64,000 nt of DNA, taken from Brachycybe producta. Taxonomy: Eukaryota > Arthropoda > Diplopoda > Playtdesmida > Andrognathidae. The stretch spans positions 62,001 to 126,000 of the forward strand of contig JAUPFP010000067.1 of NCBI GenBank assembly GCA_036925085.1, given 5' to 3'. A program made the translations under genes and the position numbers. Below the pieces are notes generated by a model. The model was not told the DNA's origin, did not search any database, and saw only the letters and a list, made by a program, of their open reading frames with translations. Each line of letters opens with the position of its first letter. Within the stretch, counting starts at the first letter, position 1. Positions 9,393-20,897 of the stretch are shown here, one piece after another.

Positions 9393-11550
9393 ATGTCAAA
9401 ACTTACTAGTTTTTATTTTGTATTTACATTTTTGTCTCTAATTTCTTTGATTGCATCCGCAAAGGATAACCGTAAAGGTAATTAATATATATAAGTAATA
9501 GTTATTAATTAATAAGTCAAAAAAGAATTATGCTTTTTGCGCTCGAAGAGGCTCCTCCCCCTTATACATTGTACTCACACACACATGAGTTAAATGAATT
9601 CAAATTAAATGTGTTTAGGTGTGAATTATACGGAATCCAGTTAAGGACACGAACACCAAATCAAAATTGACTTTAATTATTAATCTTTTAAATTGAAATA
9701 CTAAATCAACAGTTTCTATATTTTTTTAAGTTAATTAACTCTATTTTGAGATTATTAACTGAATAAATTGAATTCGACATATTGTTTGTTTGTCCTTCAC
9801 AGGGCTCTGTAGAACACGTTTATTGCATTTAAATGCATTTAAATTATCACGTGTGTGTACTACGTATTAGAGGCTAGAATTAATATACAACTCTTAATTC
9901 AACTGTATTTTAATGCTAGAAGAACTCTAGCCTCTTCCAAGTCTTTTTGATTACAAAAAAAAGCTTGTCTTGCTAATTAATTTTTGAAAATATTAAAATT
10001 ATAATTTTATTTTTAATTGATGAGATTTTAAATTTTAAAAGATTTCAGTTGCGACGGAAAGAAATACACAGCAAAATCAACTGCTTATTTTCCATCTGAT
10101 GATCCAACTGAAGGAGGATATGTTGATTGCATGGGTACAGATTTACAAACTTTACAGGTAATTTGAGAAATTACTCTGCTAAGAAGCCAAGAAGGCCTGT
10201 GGCAGAGAGACAAAAAAAAGTCCAAAATTGCAGCATGCGAATTTTGTCAAAATCCAAAGATATAAAAAACCCAATTAGCAACAACTGCAATGTGTTTCTG
10301 GTGCATTCAATCATTTTAGTTTACATTCAATGCCTTTAATTAAACATATGGTAAAATATGCAAATTTAAACAAAGAATAGAACTCTTTGTGGAAATACTG
10401 GATTTTATTTTGCGAATTTTCACTTTTTTAAAAAAAACTACCCATTAATTTAACAATCCCTTGCTTGATTCAATTACTCTTCTAGTTTTAAATTCTCATT
10501 TAAGCTCCATAGATGTTTTTTTGAAAAATTTGGACCCTAAAAACGTCAAACATCATTACGAAAAAAATTCAAATTGTTTTCGAAACTAGAATGGTAAAAG
10601 ATAATGTTAAACTTTTTTTTTTATGGCAATTATCTTAAAAAATACACCTTTTTATAGTTCAGTTTGAAAAATTATCCTTTTTTTTGGTTTTTACAATTGA
10701 AATTTCATGAAAAACTATTTTCGCCTTTTTCAATTTATCATAAAAAGTTTATTTTGAAAAATATCATTCATGAAAAAAAACTTTTAGCATTATCACCAAC
10801 TATTCTAGTTTCTAAAATACTTTGAATTTTTTTTCGTAATGTTTCTTCTGAAAAAACGTTCGCTTGAAAAACATAATTTTTTTCAAAATCACGAATGGAG
10901 GCGGAAAGAGACCTCATATTAGAACATAAAAAGCCACTGCAGTGGCGCCATCTGGAGAGACGAAAACAAAATAAATATCTATTCAAACACCTGTTCGTAA
11001 AATTCTTTTCAAAACTCAATTGTACCCAAAGTTGTATTGGCCACTGGACGTAAAATTAGGAGAAATGTAGTTTCATTTTTTTTTTTGTATTTTTACGTAT
11101 TCTTACGCATTTTTACGTATTTTTATTTCGTAATTTTTGTGTATTTTCGTGTTTTTTTTTAAATGTATTTTTATGTTTTCAAGCAATTTGTTGCCGGTGA
11201 CGCGGACTATGTGAGTGTGGCAATGGACAGTAAACTAAAGATCAAATACGGAACTAAATTATGTATTCCGGAACTGAACGAAAAATATCAACAACAGATT
11301 GAATTTAGAGTATAATAAATACTGTATTCCTTTCTTAATACAATTTTATTTTTAAAAAAAGAAGTTTTAATTTTGATTATTTTAATTTTAATTAAAGGTT
11401 GTTGACACTGGGCCAGATTTTACCAACAAAGGATTTACTCGGATCGATATTTGTGTTGCTGATGAGAAACACAGTTACGATCCTTCTGTAAATGGAAAAC
11501 TTTCACTTTATTTTCCAGATTTAAAAACCGGAAATCCCTGTTGTAACTAA
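9393..11550 (+). CDS. Small secreted protein with probable double-psi beta-barrel (barwin/RlpA-like) domain
   Basis: Four exons in phase: 9393-9477, 10042-10157, 11184-11309 and 11398-11550, giving 159 residues. Residues 1-23 form a signal peptide (hydrophobic FYFVFTFLSLISLIASA, likely cut before KDNRK). The mature part holds Cys residues at the start (FSCDGKKY), VDCMG, KLCIP, DICVAD and a terminal CC, suggesting disulfides. The pattern KSTAYFP near the N-terminus, then KIKYGTKLCIPEL, then VVDTGPDFTNKGFTRIDICV is the layout of RlpA/barwin/3D double-psi barrels, where the DTG and RID-type segments are conserved. In the family, members bind or cut polysaccharide or inhibit proteases; the job of this one is unknown. 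AATAAA follows at 11639-11644. Exon 3 is the most GC-rich. Family assignment is by motif only. Confidence 0.72.
9563..9868. repeat. MITE-like element, TACCTNGTACACAC family, copy 1
   Basis: About 305 bp with short inverted ends (tatacattgtactcacacac at left; gtgtgtgtactacgtatta at right). Subterminal parts include atgagttaaatgaattcaaa, ggaatccagttaaggacac and ccttcacagggctctgtaga, then atttaaatgcatttaaat. The same order of blocks recurs in five more copies in this window. It lies in intron 1 of the secreted protein gene. Confidence 0.8.
9867..9966. repeat. Core-only gaggctagaa palindrome
   Basis: attagaggctagaattaata at left and agaactctagcctcttccaa at right pair as a short foldback, followed by gtctttttgattac. 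This is the inner core of the 8701-9022 family without its outer arms. It directly abuts the element at 9563-9868. Other core-only copies are at about 14085-14135 and 46455-46575. Confidence 0.5.
10450..10990. repeat. Degraded palindromic element in intron 2 of the secreted protein gene
   Basis: The right end (gcagtggcgccatctggaga then cgaaaacaaaataaatatct) matches one end of the element at 18044-18522. The interior has paired blocks aaactagaatggtaaaagat and ccaactattctagtttctaa. The left end is not clear. No coding capacity; a short ORF at 10768-11019 is chance. Confidence 0.5.
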
Positions 11551-11951
11551 ATAGCATTATTTCCTTTAAACTAGCTAAACTTTGATTTGTGTTTCATCAT
11601 TTTTCATCAGAATACTTTTATTAATATCAGAAATAATTAATAAAGGTGTTAAATATTTTTTCATCGATATTTTCTATCATTTTCTATTTTTTTTTTTTCT
11701 TCTCGAAATGATGAGATTAATTTTCATAGGCTGAACTCATAAATGCTAAGGTTTAAAATTCTAAAATCACTTCCATTAGATAATATCTACAATAAATATT
11801 TACAATGTAGAAAATAATTTTCAGTATAATTTCTTCTAAAAAAAAATTGTCATAAATCGTTCCTTTTTATTAAATCACAAATGTAAAAAAAGTTTATTTT
11901 CAGATTTACTATCATCAGCAACTTTATAGTTTATAATCTTCTAGTCTATAA

Positions 11952-12257
11952 TACCTAGTACACACACCTGATAATTTAAATGCATTTAAATAATAAACGG
12001 TGTTCTACGGAGCCCTGTGAAGGACAAACAAACAATATGTCGAATTCAATTTATTCAGTTAATTAATTTGAAAATATTGAGTTAATTTACTTAAATATAA
12101 TATAGAAACTATTGATTTAGTATTTCAATTTTAAAAATATTAATAATTAAAGTCAATTTTTATTTGTTGTTCATGTCCTTAACTGGATTCCGTATAATTC
12201 ACACCTAAACACATTTAATTTGAATTCATTTAACTCATGTGGGTGTGTGTACAACGT
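11952..12257. repeat. MITE-like element, TACCTNGTACACAC family, copy 2
   Basis: Starts tacctagtacacacacctga then taatttaaatgcatttaaat, contains gagccctgtgaaggacaaac and ccttaactggattccgtata, and ends aactcatgtgggtgtgtgta. Opposite orientation to copy 1. Confidence 0.8.
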
Positions 12258-13478
12258 TTTAAATATTAAATACAACTTGTCATTTGTAAAAACGTCTCCA
12301 CAAAATTAAACAAAAATAAATAAAAGATATGGTCTTACCTTGAAATCACTCTGAAGTTTTTGGATTTTCTATTAGTTGTCTGTTGCATTTGAACCAGAAA
12401 ATTTTATTTTCTATAAATATACAATAAATTAATTTAATATCTGAAATTATTGGAAATCAAAACAAAATATTTAAGTTGTTAAAATAAATGAGGACAAGTT
12501 CGATTGTTTTTGTAAATCCTTATGACGTCACAAGCTTCTTCTATTGTTCAATTATTATAAAAGTTATAACAAAAAAAAAATACACTTTTCAATGTTTTAA
12601 TATAAAAAATGTAATTTAATGCCAACCAATCAACGCATTAAATAATGATAATTATACATTTACATAGATCAATGCAATTAATTAACAAAAAACATCACAA
12701 TTAATTCATTATTTTTTCTGTAAAATTAAATTAAATGAAATAAACGCGACAGTCAAAACTGACCAACCCCCTACACCCTTTTTTTTTACAGAGTGGGAAT
12801 GATGATGATGATGACGTCATCCTCATTAATCACATTTATATTCTAATTACTTTTAAAAAAAGCATCCAGAGAAAAGAAGAAAATCTAATTTCTAAATTAT
12901 CACAACATTTCAATTATTGTTATTACTACCAATGATAAGAATAAAAATGCTTACAGAAATTTGTTTGCGGTTGCGGTTGAGGCGGCATCGGTAAGTTTCT
13001 ATATTAGCTAATAATCGTTACCGATACTCGCAAACGCAACAAACGTAAGCAACACAAGTGGCCGCACATATATTGCAAATTGCAAAATGACCCCCCCCAA
13101 AAAAAAGGCAGTTACAAATATTTTTTTTTTAAAAAATGAAAACAATTGTATTTTTTTGTTGTTTGCAACATTCAATTAAATATTTTGACATCAACAATTT
13201 AATTAAAAAAAAACCAATCATGCATAGCTTTTAAATACTAATATATTGCAGAGAGATTAATTTACATATACTATGCATAATTATTATATACTTGGACATA
13301 TTTGTTATGTAATTATGATTATTAATTAGTATAAAATAAAAGGCAATAAGTACTGTTAGTATACCATGTATACATTAACTAACATGACATAATTGACTTT
13401 TTGATTAACAAAAAACAATTTAATTATTAAATTTAATAATATTAATTTTTTAGTAATATTAATATTCATAGCTACCTA

Positions 13479-13790
13479 ATACCTAATACACAGCACCTGA
13501 TAATTTAAATGCATTTAAATAATAATCGTGTTCTACAGAGCCCCGTGAAGGACAAATGTCGTGGAATTCAATTTATTCAGTTAATAATCTGAAAATATTG
13601 AGTAAATACTTAAATATAATTTATTTAAACTATTGACATTAAAATATTGATTTAGTCAATTTCAATTTTAAAAATATTAATAATAAAGTCAATTTTTATT
13701 TGGTTCATGTGTCCTTAACTGGATTCCGTATAATTCACCTAAACACATTTAATTTGAATTCATTTAACTCATGTGTGAGTACAAGGTATA
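13479..13790. repeat. MITE-like element, TACCTNGTACACAC family, copy 3
   Basis: taatacctaatacacagcac at left; aactcatgtgtgagtacaag then gtata at right. Same block order as copy 2, with small deletions near the middle (aggacaaatgtcgtggaatt lacks the aacaaacaat piece). Confidence 0.8.
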
Positions 13791-14560
13791 AGACCCAAAT
13801 TCAGGAACTAAACTTAGAATTGTAGTTTGGTTTAAAAAAAAACTTAGCACTTGAACTTAAACTTGAAGTCTCTTAACGAGGTTCCAATATATATTAAACC
13901 CCTAGTTTTAACTGAGTCTTCCTACCCTTGTTAAAGGGAGGCTCAAGTTGAAGTTCAAGTGCAAAGTTTTCTTCAAATCAAAGTACAATTCAAATTAAAA
14001 AAAACTCATTAAATTATATTAATAATTTATCAATTATTTCATTATTAATAAAAAAAAATCAAAAGTTATGCTTTTACTAATAAAGAAGACTGGTTAAAGG
14101 CTAGAAGATGCTAGTCTCGCTATAACCTCTAAATAATGAAAAACTTCAAATTTAAAATTATTGTAAACAGAATTTTTAAAAAAACCCCACCATTTTTTAA
14201 AACCATTGTTATTTTATAATGTCAATTGTTTTACAATCATAACATGCCAATTGAATAAGTTCCAAACTCAGAACTTGAAGCCTCTTTCTTAAAGAAAGTT
14301 CCAAACACATTAAGTAACCTTAAATAAAAAATTTGCACGTCGGAATTTGGAAATTTTTGTATAGAAAGTTCAATTTGAAATTAATATGTCAGAAATTTAT
14401 TCTTGAATTTGTGCCTTTACGACTATTTTCTAAAATGTTACTTAAATTAAAGCTAAGCTTAAAACAAGAGTTTGGTAACATTTTTATATAGAAGAATGTG
14501 TAAGTTTTACTTTGTTTAAGGTTTGCTTTGTCTTAATGTACCGTTTAACAATAGAGCTGT

Positions 14561-14820
14561 AAAAGCCGGTCCACATGCAACGTTTTGCCACGAAAAACTC
14601 AGGCCGAGAGCTCAGGTTTTATCCGCGAAATGCACAGTTTTCCTTCGATTTTGGTGACAGAACAGTATTCGCGGAGGTGGATTTCGTTGGATTCTGCAGA
14701 ACTGAGTGGGGGGAAAATGGTGCTCAAAACAGCATTGTGTAGAAACCCCAAAACTGCCACGATTTTTTTTTACATAATTTTGACTGCGCAGGCAAAACGT
14801 TGCGTGTGGACCGGGCTTTA
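14561..14820. repeat. Foldback element with ggtccacatgcaacgttttg ends
   Basis: Left end aaaagccggtccacatgcaa then cgttttgcc; right end ggcaaaacgttgcgtgtgga then ccgggcttt. The terminal ~30 bases are inverted copies. A 125-codon ORF at 14585-14962 runs through it but has no known domain and depends on the element. Confidence 0.65.
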
Positions 14821-15689
14821 TAGTTACTCAATAGGATTTTTAACCTTGAATTTATCTGTAATTGAATTTAAACAATTAAATTGTTCATTTTTCAATTGCA
14901 TGATGTCAAAAAAAGAAAATTTACCTAAAAAAACTCATTTTTTTTGCTATATTAAAACCTAACTCTAAATTTGATAATAAAAAATCCTAATTAACTGCCA
15001 AATCAATCAATTATGTCATGTTTGCAAGTAATACATTTTTCTTAATTGGGAAATTTAAAAGAGGTTTAAATATAACATTCAAAGATTTCTTTGATAATAG
15101 ACGGGGAAAAAATGTATAGAAAAATGTACGACATTATGTTATTTGTGAGATAAAAATGACAATTTACACTCAAGAAATGAATCAATTTGTTTTAAAACAT
15201 TATTATATAATAAAATCCTTTTTTTTTTTCTTCACACATTTATAACAAAAAAAACCCACATTTAAAGAATTGCTAGTCAAGTCAATAAATTACTAAGTAG
15301 AAGAGTTATTAAGTTAAATTTCAATATTATAATAACTTCCTTATCTGATAAAACACCATTAGAAAAACAAAACAAGAGACATTATTTTGTTTAAAAAAAG
15401 CCTCTTGTAATTAATTAATTGTAAATAACCAGATTTTTTTCTTCTTAAATAAACTTAATTAACTATACGCAACTAATTACTACATGACAAGAAATAATTT
15501 TTGTTATATTATGTCTTCAAATAACATTATTAAGATCACAAAATGTGTAAATACAATTGAATTTTTTTTATCATTTTAATAAAAAAATTAATTGGAGTTG
15601 ATTTTATTTAAAAAAAATAATAATATTAACTTGAAAAAGAGAAAAAAAAATTCAATTCGCAGGGAGCAAGATAGTAAGAATTGGCTTTT

Positions 15690-15882
15690 TAGGCCTTGTT
15701 TCCATTGAGGCGAAAATTTGAACTTTTTGGAAAATTTCAACTTGAGTGAAAAATGAATCAAACGTGACCTTCTTGCCTATAATAGTGAATAGGCAAAGCG
15801 CGGGTCGCGTTTCTTCTATTTTTCACCCAAGTTGAAATTTTCAAAAAAGTTCAAATTTTCACCTCAGTGGAAACAAGGCCTT
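15690..15882. repeat. Foldback element, aggccttgtttccactg family, copy 1
   Basis: aggccttgtttccattgagg pairs with cctcagtggaaacaaggcct. The arms extend for about 75 bases through gaaaatttgaactttttgga and its inverted mate. A second copy lies at 58401-58590. Confidence 0.8.
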
Positions 15883-16025
15883 AAGTGATAAGATTTCACA
15901 CAACAGTGGAATGTTATAAAAGTTTACTGTCACAACCTGAAAAATATTACATTTTTCATTTAAACCTTGTATTTAGGGATTTTTTTTGTAAATAAAAACA
16001 TTTAAAATGGCTGACCAGAATTAGA

Positions 16026-16259
16026 ACAGACTAATCGTAGGTCACTAGGTGACCTACACTTCAGAACTGTAGGTCACTCAGGGTAGGTGACTTTAGAACT
16101 TTTTTATTTCGGTGATTAGGTAGAGTTACGTTAAATTAAGCTTGTTGCAGGGGGTCGCAGCCCCCTCACAATGTAAAAGTGTAGGTCACTGATTGACCCA
16201 CAGTTCTCCAAATAGTTATTTGAAGGTGTAGGTCACCAAGTGACCTACAATCAGTCTGT
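16026..16259. repeat. Foldback element with gtaggtcacttggtgacctac ends
   Basis: acagactaatcgtaggtcac at left pairs with gtgacctacaatcagtctgt at right. Each arm also contains its own palindrome (gtaggtcactaggtgaccta), so each end alone can fold. Interior copies of gtaggtcact occur at ~16070 and ~16182. Confidence 0.75.
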
Positions 16260-16317
16260 CCCGACAAAATTTACAATTTCCATACTAATTTTATTCAGAA
16301 ACAAAATTTAGAAACGA

Positions 16318-16622
16318 GGGGCCTCATTACAGAAAAAAAAATAAGACTACCATATGACAGTAAAATGTCATATCTAGCTCATAATAATGTAAGAGTCACA
16401 TAAGCAAATTAACAAAACATTATTATGACAATTATTGTAATTATCATTGACAAGTCTACAACATAAAAGGACAATCATAAAATCTTTAGGTAAAACTGTC
16501 ACCTTATGATGTGACTGTTTGTAGGCTTATTATTTCATGATTGTCATATTATTCTCTACAGCTGTCAATGACAGTCATATGACTCAGATGCCATATATAA
16601 CAAAATGCAAACTTTATACTAA
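16318..16622. repeat. Element with cattacagaaa/atgacagtaaaatgtcat blocks, copy 1
   Basis: gcctcattacagaaaaaaaa then ataagactaccatatgacag and tgtcatatctagctcataat. A diverged second copy with cattacagaaagaaaataat and ttgtaatatctagctcttaa lies at 40597-40840. Internal words like gacaattattgtaattatca and tgacagtcatatgac are partly palindromic. The outer limits are approximate. Confidence 0.5.
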
Positions 16623-17704
16623 CTAGTAGTTAGTGCAATAGTTTGTATTGCGAGTAAAAGTAGTTTTGACAGTAAACTTGCACAGCAAATCCACATTGCT
16701 ATGTTGAATATCCCACTTTTGTATTATTAAGATTTTTTTTTATAATAATCATCAATAATTATTAAATATTAATAATAATGATTTTAAAATATTTCAATAT
16801 TCAGAGTTTTTTTTAATCTGTTAATAATTGTAATTCCCAATTATGTTAAATTCCGTGATTTAATTTAATTGCACCCAATTGTGTTTTTCACAATTTTCTG
16901 CAAAAAAAAAAACTCTTTTCTAATTAAAAGTCTATAATCAATAATTGCTATAACAATAGCTTCAGTCATAATATTGAAATTTTTAAGTTTAAAAAAAAAA
17001 ACATTCACTGTAAATTTATAATTAATTACTTGTTAATTATATTATGGGTATATTTTTTTAACATTAAGATATGATTTGGATTTTTTTTTCTTAAAAATTC
17101 AATATAATTAGTTGCAACAATTTAACTGCACATTCTGATAATCATCGATTTATACACAACAGTATGTGACGTCACACATCACCAACGATTGAATAAAATC
17201 CATAAATAAAAGATTGTGATTTGTTTAGAAGCGTTTTTAGGACTTGTATTTGTTTCAAAAAATTGGTTTAAAATAAATAAATAAATTAATTTTAAAAATA
17301 TTTTCAACAAAATTTGAGAAAAATAAAAAAATGAAAAATTGTAAAATAATATTTTAAAACTAAGTTTAAATTAAAATATATCATCATGAAAGTCTATCTA
17401 TTTTGCTTTTCTAGTTTCTAATTACACTGTCAATTTTAAAATCAAATACTGAAATAATCAAATAAAAAACAGCTATTAATTGATATTAAATATTTGATAT
17501 GAGATGAAGTTATAATTGATAATTATATTCCCTTTAAAGGAGTTACCTTCTTGGTTTTCTATAAGATATTTTTCATTTTAAGTAATTTAATAAAAAATAA
17601 ATTAAATTAAATGAACATTTTCCTTTCAACTTAAGTTCATTTTTTTTGCATAGATTTTCTCGAATAGTTGAACATACTTTTTAAAGCAGTTTATCAATTA
17701 AGTA

Positions 17705-18020
17705 ATACCTTGTAAACACACATGAGTTAAATGAATTCAAATTAAATGTGTTTAGGTGTGAATTATACGGAATCCAGTTAAGGACATGAACACCAAACAA
17801 AAATTGACTTTTATTATTAATATTTTAAAAATTGAAATACTAAATCAATATTTTAATGTCAATAGTTTATCTGATTATATTTAAGTATTAACTCAATATT
17901 TTCAGATTAATTAACTGAATTAAATTGAATTCGACATATTGTTTGTTTGTCCTTCACAGAGCTCTGTAGAACACATTTATTATTTAAATGCATTTAAATC
18001 TTCAGGTGTGTACTAGGTAT
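17705..18020. repeat. MITE-like element, TACCTNGTACACAC family, copy 4
   Basis: taccttgtaaacacacatga at left and caggtgtgtactaggta at right form the terminal inverted pair. Same orientation as copy 1, with ggaatccagttaaggacatg and ccttcacagagctctgtaga inside. Confidence 0.85.
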
Positions 18021-18043
18021 TACAACTAAAACAAAACTTATTT

Positions 18044-18522
18044 AAGGTGGCTTCATAAATATTTCTTTTGTTTTTGTCCTCCCAGATGGCGCGCGCCTGC
18101 AGTGGCTATTATGTTCTATAGGAGATCTCTTCCTCATAAAATGCCGTTTTTAGAAAAATTTTACATTTTTTAACATTATGAAAAAAAAATGCAAATTGTT
18201 TTCAAAACTAGAATGGTAAAAGATAATGTTAAAAAAAATTTTTGATGGCAATATCTTAAAAAATAAACAATTTTATAGTTCAGTTTGAAATATGACCCGT
18301 TTTTTTGTTTATTTATTCTATTGAAATTTCATGAAAAAATATTTGTCATTCAACATTCTGTCATAAAAAGTTTAATTTGAAAGATATCATCATGAAAATA
18401 CTTTTAACATTATCACCAACTATTCTAGTTTCTAAAAAAAAATTTCAAAAAACCCTGGCATAATAGCTACGCAGGCGCGCCATCTGGTAGAACAAAAACA
18501 AAATAAAAATAAAGCCACTTTA
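18044..18522. repeat. Palindromic element, aaggtggctncataaatattt family
   Basis: Left end aaggtggcttcataaatatt ... cagatggcgcgcgcctgcag tggctattatg; right end cataatagctacgcaggcgc gccatctgg ... aaataaaaataaagccactt. Inside, aaactagaatggtaaaagat mirrors atcaccaactattctagttt. About 480 bp. It lies 24 bases after copy 4 of another family. Relatives are at 10450-10990 and 30772-31190. Confidence 0.75.
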
Positions 18523-18733
18523 AGAAAATGAGCTAAAGCTATTTTCATGATATCTTTTAAATTAAACTTTTGAAGTAAGTTATTTTTTAAAAAAAAAATT
18601 CAATTTTCATTAATAAAATATCAACCAAATAAAATCTAAAAATTATTCATACGCTGAAAACTGTTATAAATTCTATAATATTTTTTTAAAGATATCATGA
18701 AAATATTTATAAATAACTTGAATTTTATCCTAA

Positions 18734-19045
18734 TACCTAGTACACACACCTGATAATTTAAATGCATTTAAATGCAATAAACGTGTTCTACAGAGCCCTG
18801 TGAAGGACAAACAAACAATATGTCAAATTCAATTTATTCAGTTAATAATCTGAAAATATTGAGTTAATATTTAAATAATAATATATAAACTATTGACAAA
18901 ATATTGATTTAGTATTTCAATTTTTAAAATATTAATAATAAAGTCAATTTTTATTTGGTTTGTATGTCCTTAACTGGATTCCGTATAATTCACATAAACA
19001 CATTTAATTTGAATTCATTTAACTCATGTGGGTGTACAAAGGTAT
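18734..19045. repeat. MITE-like element, TACCTNGTACACAC family, copy 5
   Basis: tacctagtacacacacctga at left; tcatgtgggtgtacaaaggt ata at right. Same orientation as copies 2, 3 and 6. taa flanks both ends, consistent with a TA- or TAA-type target duplication. Confidence 0.85.
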
Positions 19046-19329
19046 AACGCTGTTTTTCTAGCAAGATAATAAACGTAATTTTATATAATCAGTGGCCTAA
19101 TTTGTCAAAGCAGAATTTGATTAATTTCCTGTCCTGTTTCAATTAAATCAAAAAAATGAGGTGAAAGTGAATTTTGATAAAATTCTCAATTTCATCTGTT
19201 ATTTTGAACTAATGGAAACAAGACTAAAATAAAAACGCATTGGATTTTGTTAGCACTTTTATACATTAAATGAAGTCACAACCCAACTAGGTAGGGGCAT
19301 TTGCCAAAAATAGCTGATATTAAATTAAT

Positions 19330-19636
19330 AGGGATCGGATTTTTATGCAATATCAAGCTAATGTTTCTCAATCTGTGGCCCAACAGCCAATTATGAAAGT
19401 AACAATCCCGCGTTTACATCAAACCAACAATAATGATTTTTTTTAAATTAAAAAAAACAATGGTTAGAGGCTAGAACTTTCTAGTTGACAATAGATAGTA
19501 ACCTGACATTTAGCCTCTTACCAGCCTTTTTGATTAGGAAAAAAAAGCACAATTGCAGTTGCTCTAATAATGATTAACTTCACATTTAGCACTTGGGCCA
19601 CAAATTAAGAAACACTTGCTTTGACATCCGAGCCCT
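19330..19636. repeat. Foldback element, agggctcggattttt family, copy 2
   Basis: agggatcggatttttatgca at left; acttgctttgacatccgagccct at the right end. The core has ggttagaggctagaacttt and tttagcctcttaccagcctt. The right arm has lost the attgcataaa segment. Confidence 0.75.
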
Positions 19637-20136
19637 GTTTATAACCCACAAGAAAAAAAACTTGATATGACATATTAAAATGTATGGAAAAAACCTTCGA
19701 ATAATTATAATAATTAACTTAAAATACGTTTGGTATTTAAGATCAATTTAGATGTCATAAAAGCTAACAAATCACTCGAATAATAACGATTCAAATTGAA
19801 GCTAGTTACAAGAATAATTGCAAATAACATGATTTTTTATTGAGAAAATAAAGAGTGATTGGCACACAGACCACCTTTGGGCCACTTTTCAATTGCAAAA
19901 TGAAGTAAAAAGTGGCTGAACTGTGGTATTTTAATGTAATTTTTATAGAAAGACGCCAGCTTGCACCTGAGTGTGGTTTATCTCCCTCGGGTGGGGGGGA
20001 GGGGACCTGACAGCAGATTTTATAAAGAAGTCTGCCCCAGTGTCCGGTTCGGTTACGGGAGTGACGTCGGCCAAGACAGAACTTTTCAAACAAGCGGCTT
20101 TTCAACGTCTGTAGTAGCCGAAAAAGGTGGTCGATC

Positions 20137-20335
20137 TCACAGGCATTGTGCACAGCTTCAGAATTTCTTTGGCCCCACCCTTTTATGAGCCTCATCAATT
20201 TCTAATTCGTTTGTTACTGGGGGTCTGATGTCACATGCCCCGCCTTTTTTATTTCTAATTGGCTGATATATGATCTGACGTTCATAAAAGGGCGGAGCCA
20301 AAGAAATTCTGAAGCTGGGCACACATGCCTGTGTC
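20137..20335. repeat. Palindromic element, cacaggca...gggcgg family
   Basis: cacaggcattgtgcacagct tcagaatttctttggcccca at left is mirrored by tggctccgcccttt-type sequence at right (aaagggcggagccaaagaaa ttctgaagctgggcacacat gcctgtg). The centre has tctgatgtcacatgccccgc and tctaattggctgat. It covers the short ORFs at 19806-20477, so those are not genes. A copy is at 41569-41714 and a partial one at the window start. Confidence 0.75.
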
Positions 20336-20779
20336 GATTTCTCCGCCACTGGCGACATGGTTTTATACTCGGCACACACAGGAAACACTTTCCAACCATC
20401 CAGCGGTTGTCAAAAGTCAATTTTGGCTCAATGAGTCTGACTAATGAGGGGCCATTCATGTCGTCAAATATAACCACACTTCACTCAACGTCACACTTGA
20501 GGATCAACAAAATCCTTCCCCCCCCAAAAAATTCATGTTATTTCAATGATATGCAACAATTTTCAAAGTAGCACCACCAATACACACACACAAACAACAA
20601 AGTTGTTCGACCAAAACAACAATATTATAACAAGAAGAAATGTTGCCCAATTCCAGAAAAAAAAATAGATAGAAAATGTCCATAGAGTAAAAGCAGTTTT
20701 CGAAGACAAAAAAACCTCCCAAACAAAAAATGTCAAATTGATAAATAATATGTTCAAAACGAATATAATTGTATATCAA

Positions 20780-20844
20780 TTAAACAAATGATTGTTTCGA
20801 GACATCTAACAATCGACTTTCATCGCCACAAGAGATATGTAATT
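20780..20844 (-). CDS. PCLO: Piccolo-like exon 27: probable last exon
   Basis: Acceptor tctctttttcag/AAT. The overhang from exon 26 gives (E)[20 protein letters not shown] and a TAA stop at 20780-20782. The frame fits phase 1, the acceptor is good and the composition is coding-like. The intron to exon 26 is ~4.1 kb and I saw no other coding exon in it, including no second C2 domain. A longer isoform using exons outside my reach is possible. AATAAA words on the reverse strand occur at 20248-20253 and 19836-19841. Confidence 0.55.
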
Positions 20845-20865
20845 CTGAAAAAGAGATTGTTAGTA

Positions 20866-20897
<32 letters not shown>

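Larger units (their letters stand above)
11551..20779. other. Gene-free, AT-rich region filled with short palindromic elements
   Basis: I see no supported gene in these ~9.2 kb. ORFs are short, low-complexity or lie across inverted repeats. Recognisable content is listed separately: elements at 11952-12257, 13479-13790, 14561-14820, 15690-15882, 16026-16259, 16318-16622, 17705-18020, 18044-18522, 18734-19045, 19330-19636 and 20137-20335. TGACGTCA words occur at ~12813 and ~17166. Two further stretches, ~12960-13060 (ggttgcggttgaggcggcat) and ~13790-14000 (inverted aactt/aagtt-rich block), look like additional degraded foldbacks. The remainder is unstructured AT-rich DNA. Confidence 0.7.

Noticed and set aside
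14585..14962. 125-codon forward ORF
   Set aside because: Starts inside a foldback element and ends in AT-rich DNA; no domain, no splice partner.
19806..20477. Cluster of overlapping ORFs on both strands
   Set aside because: They read across the arms of a palindromic element, which produces mirrored frames.
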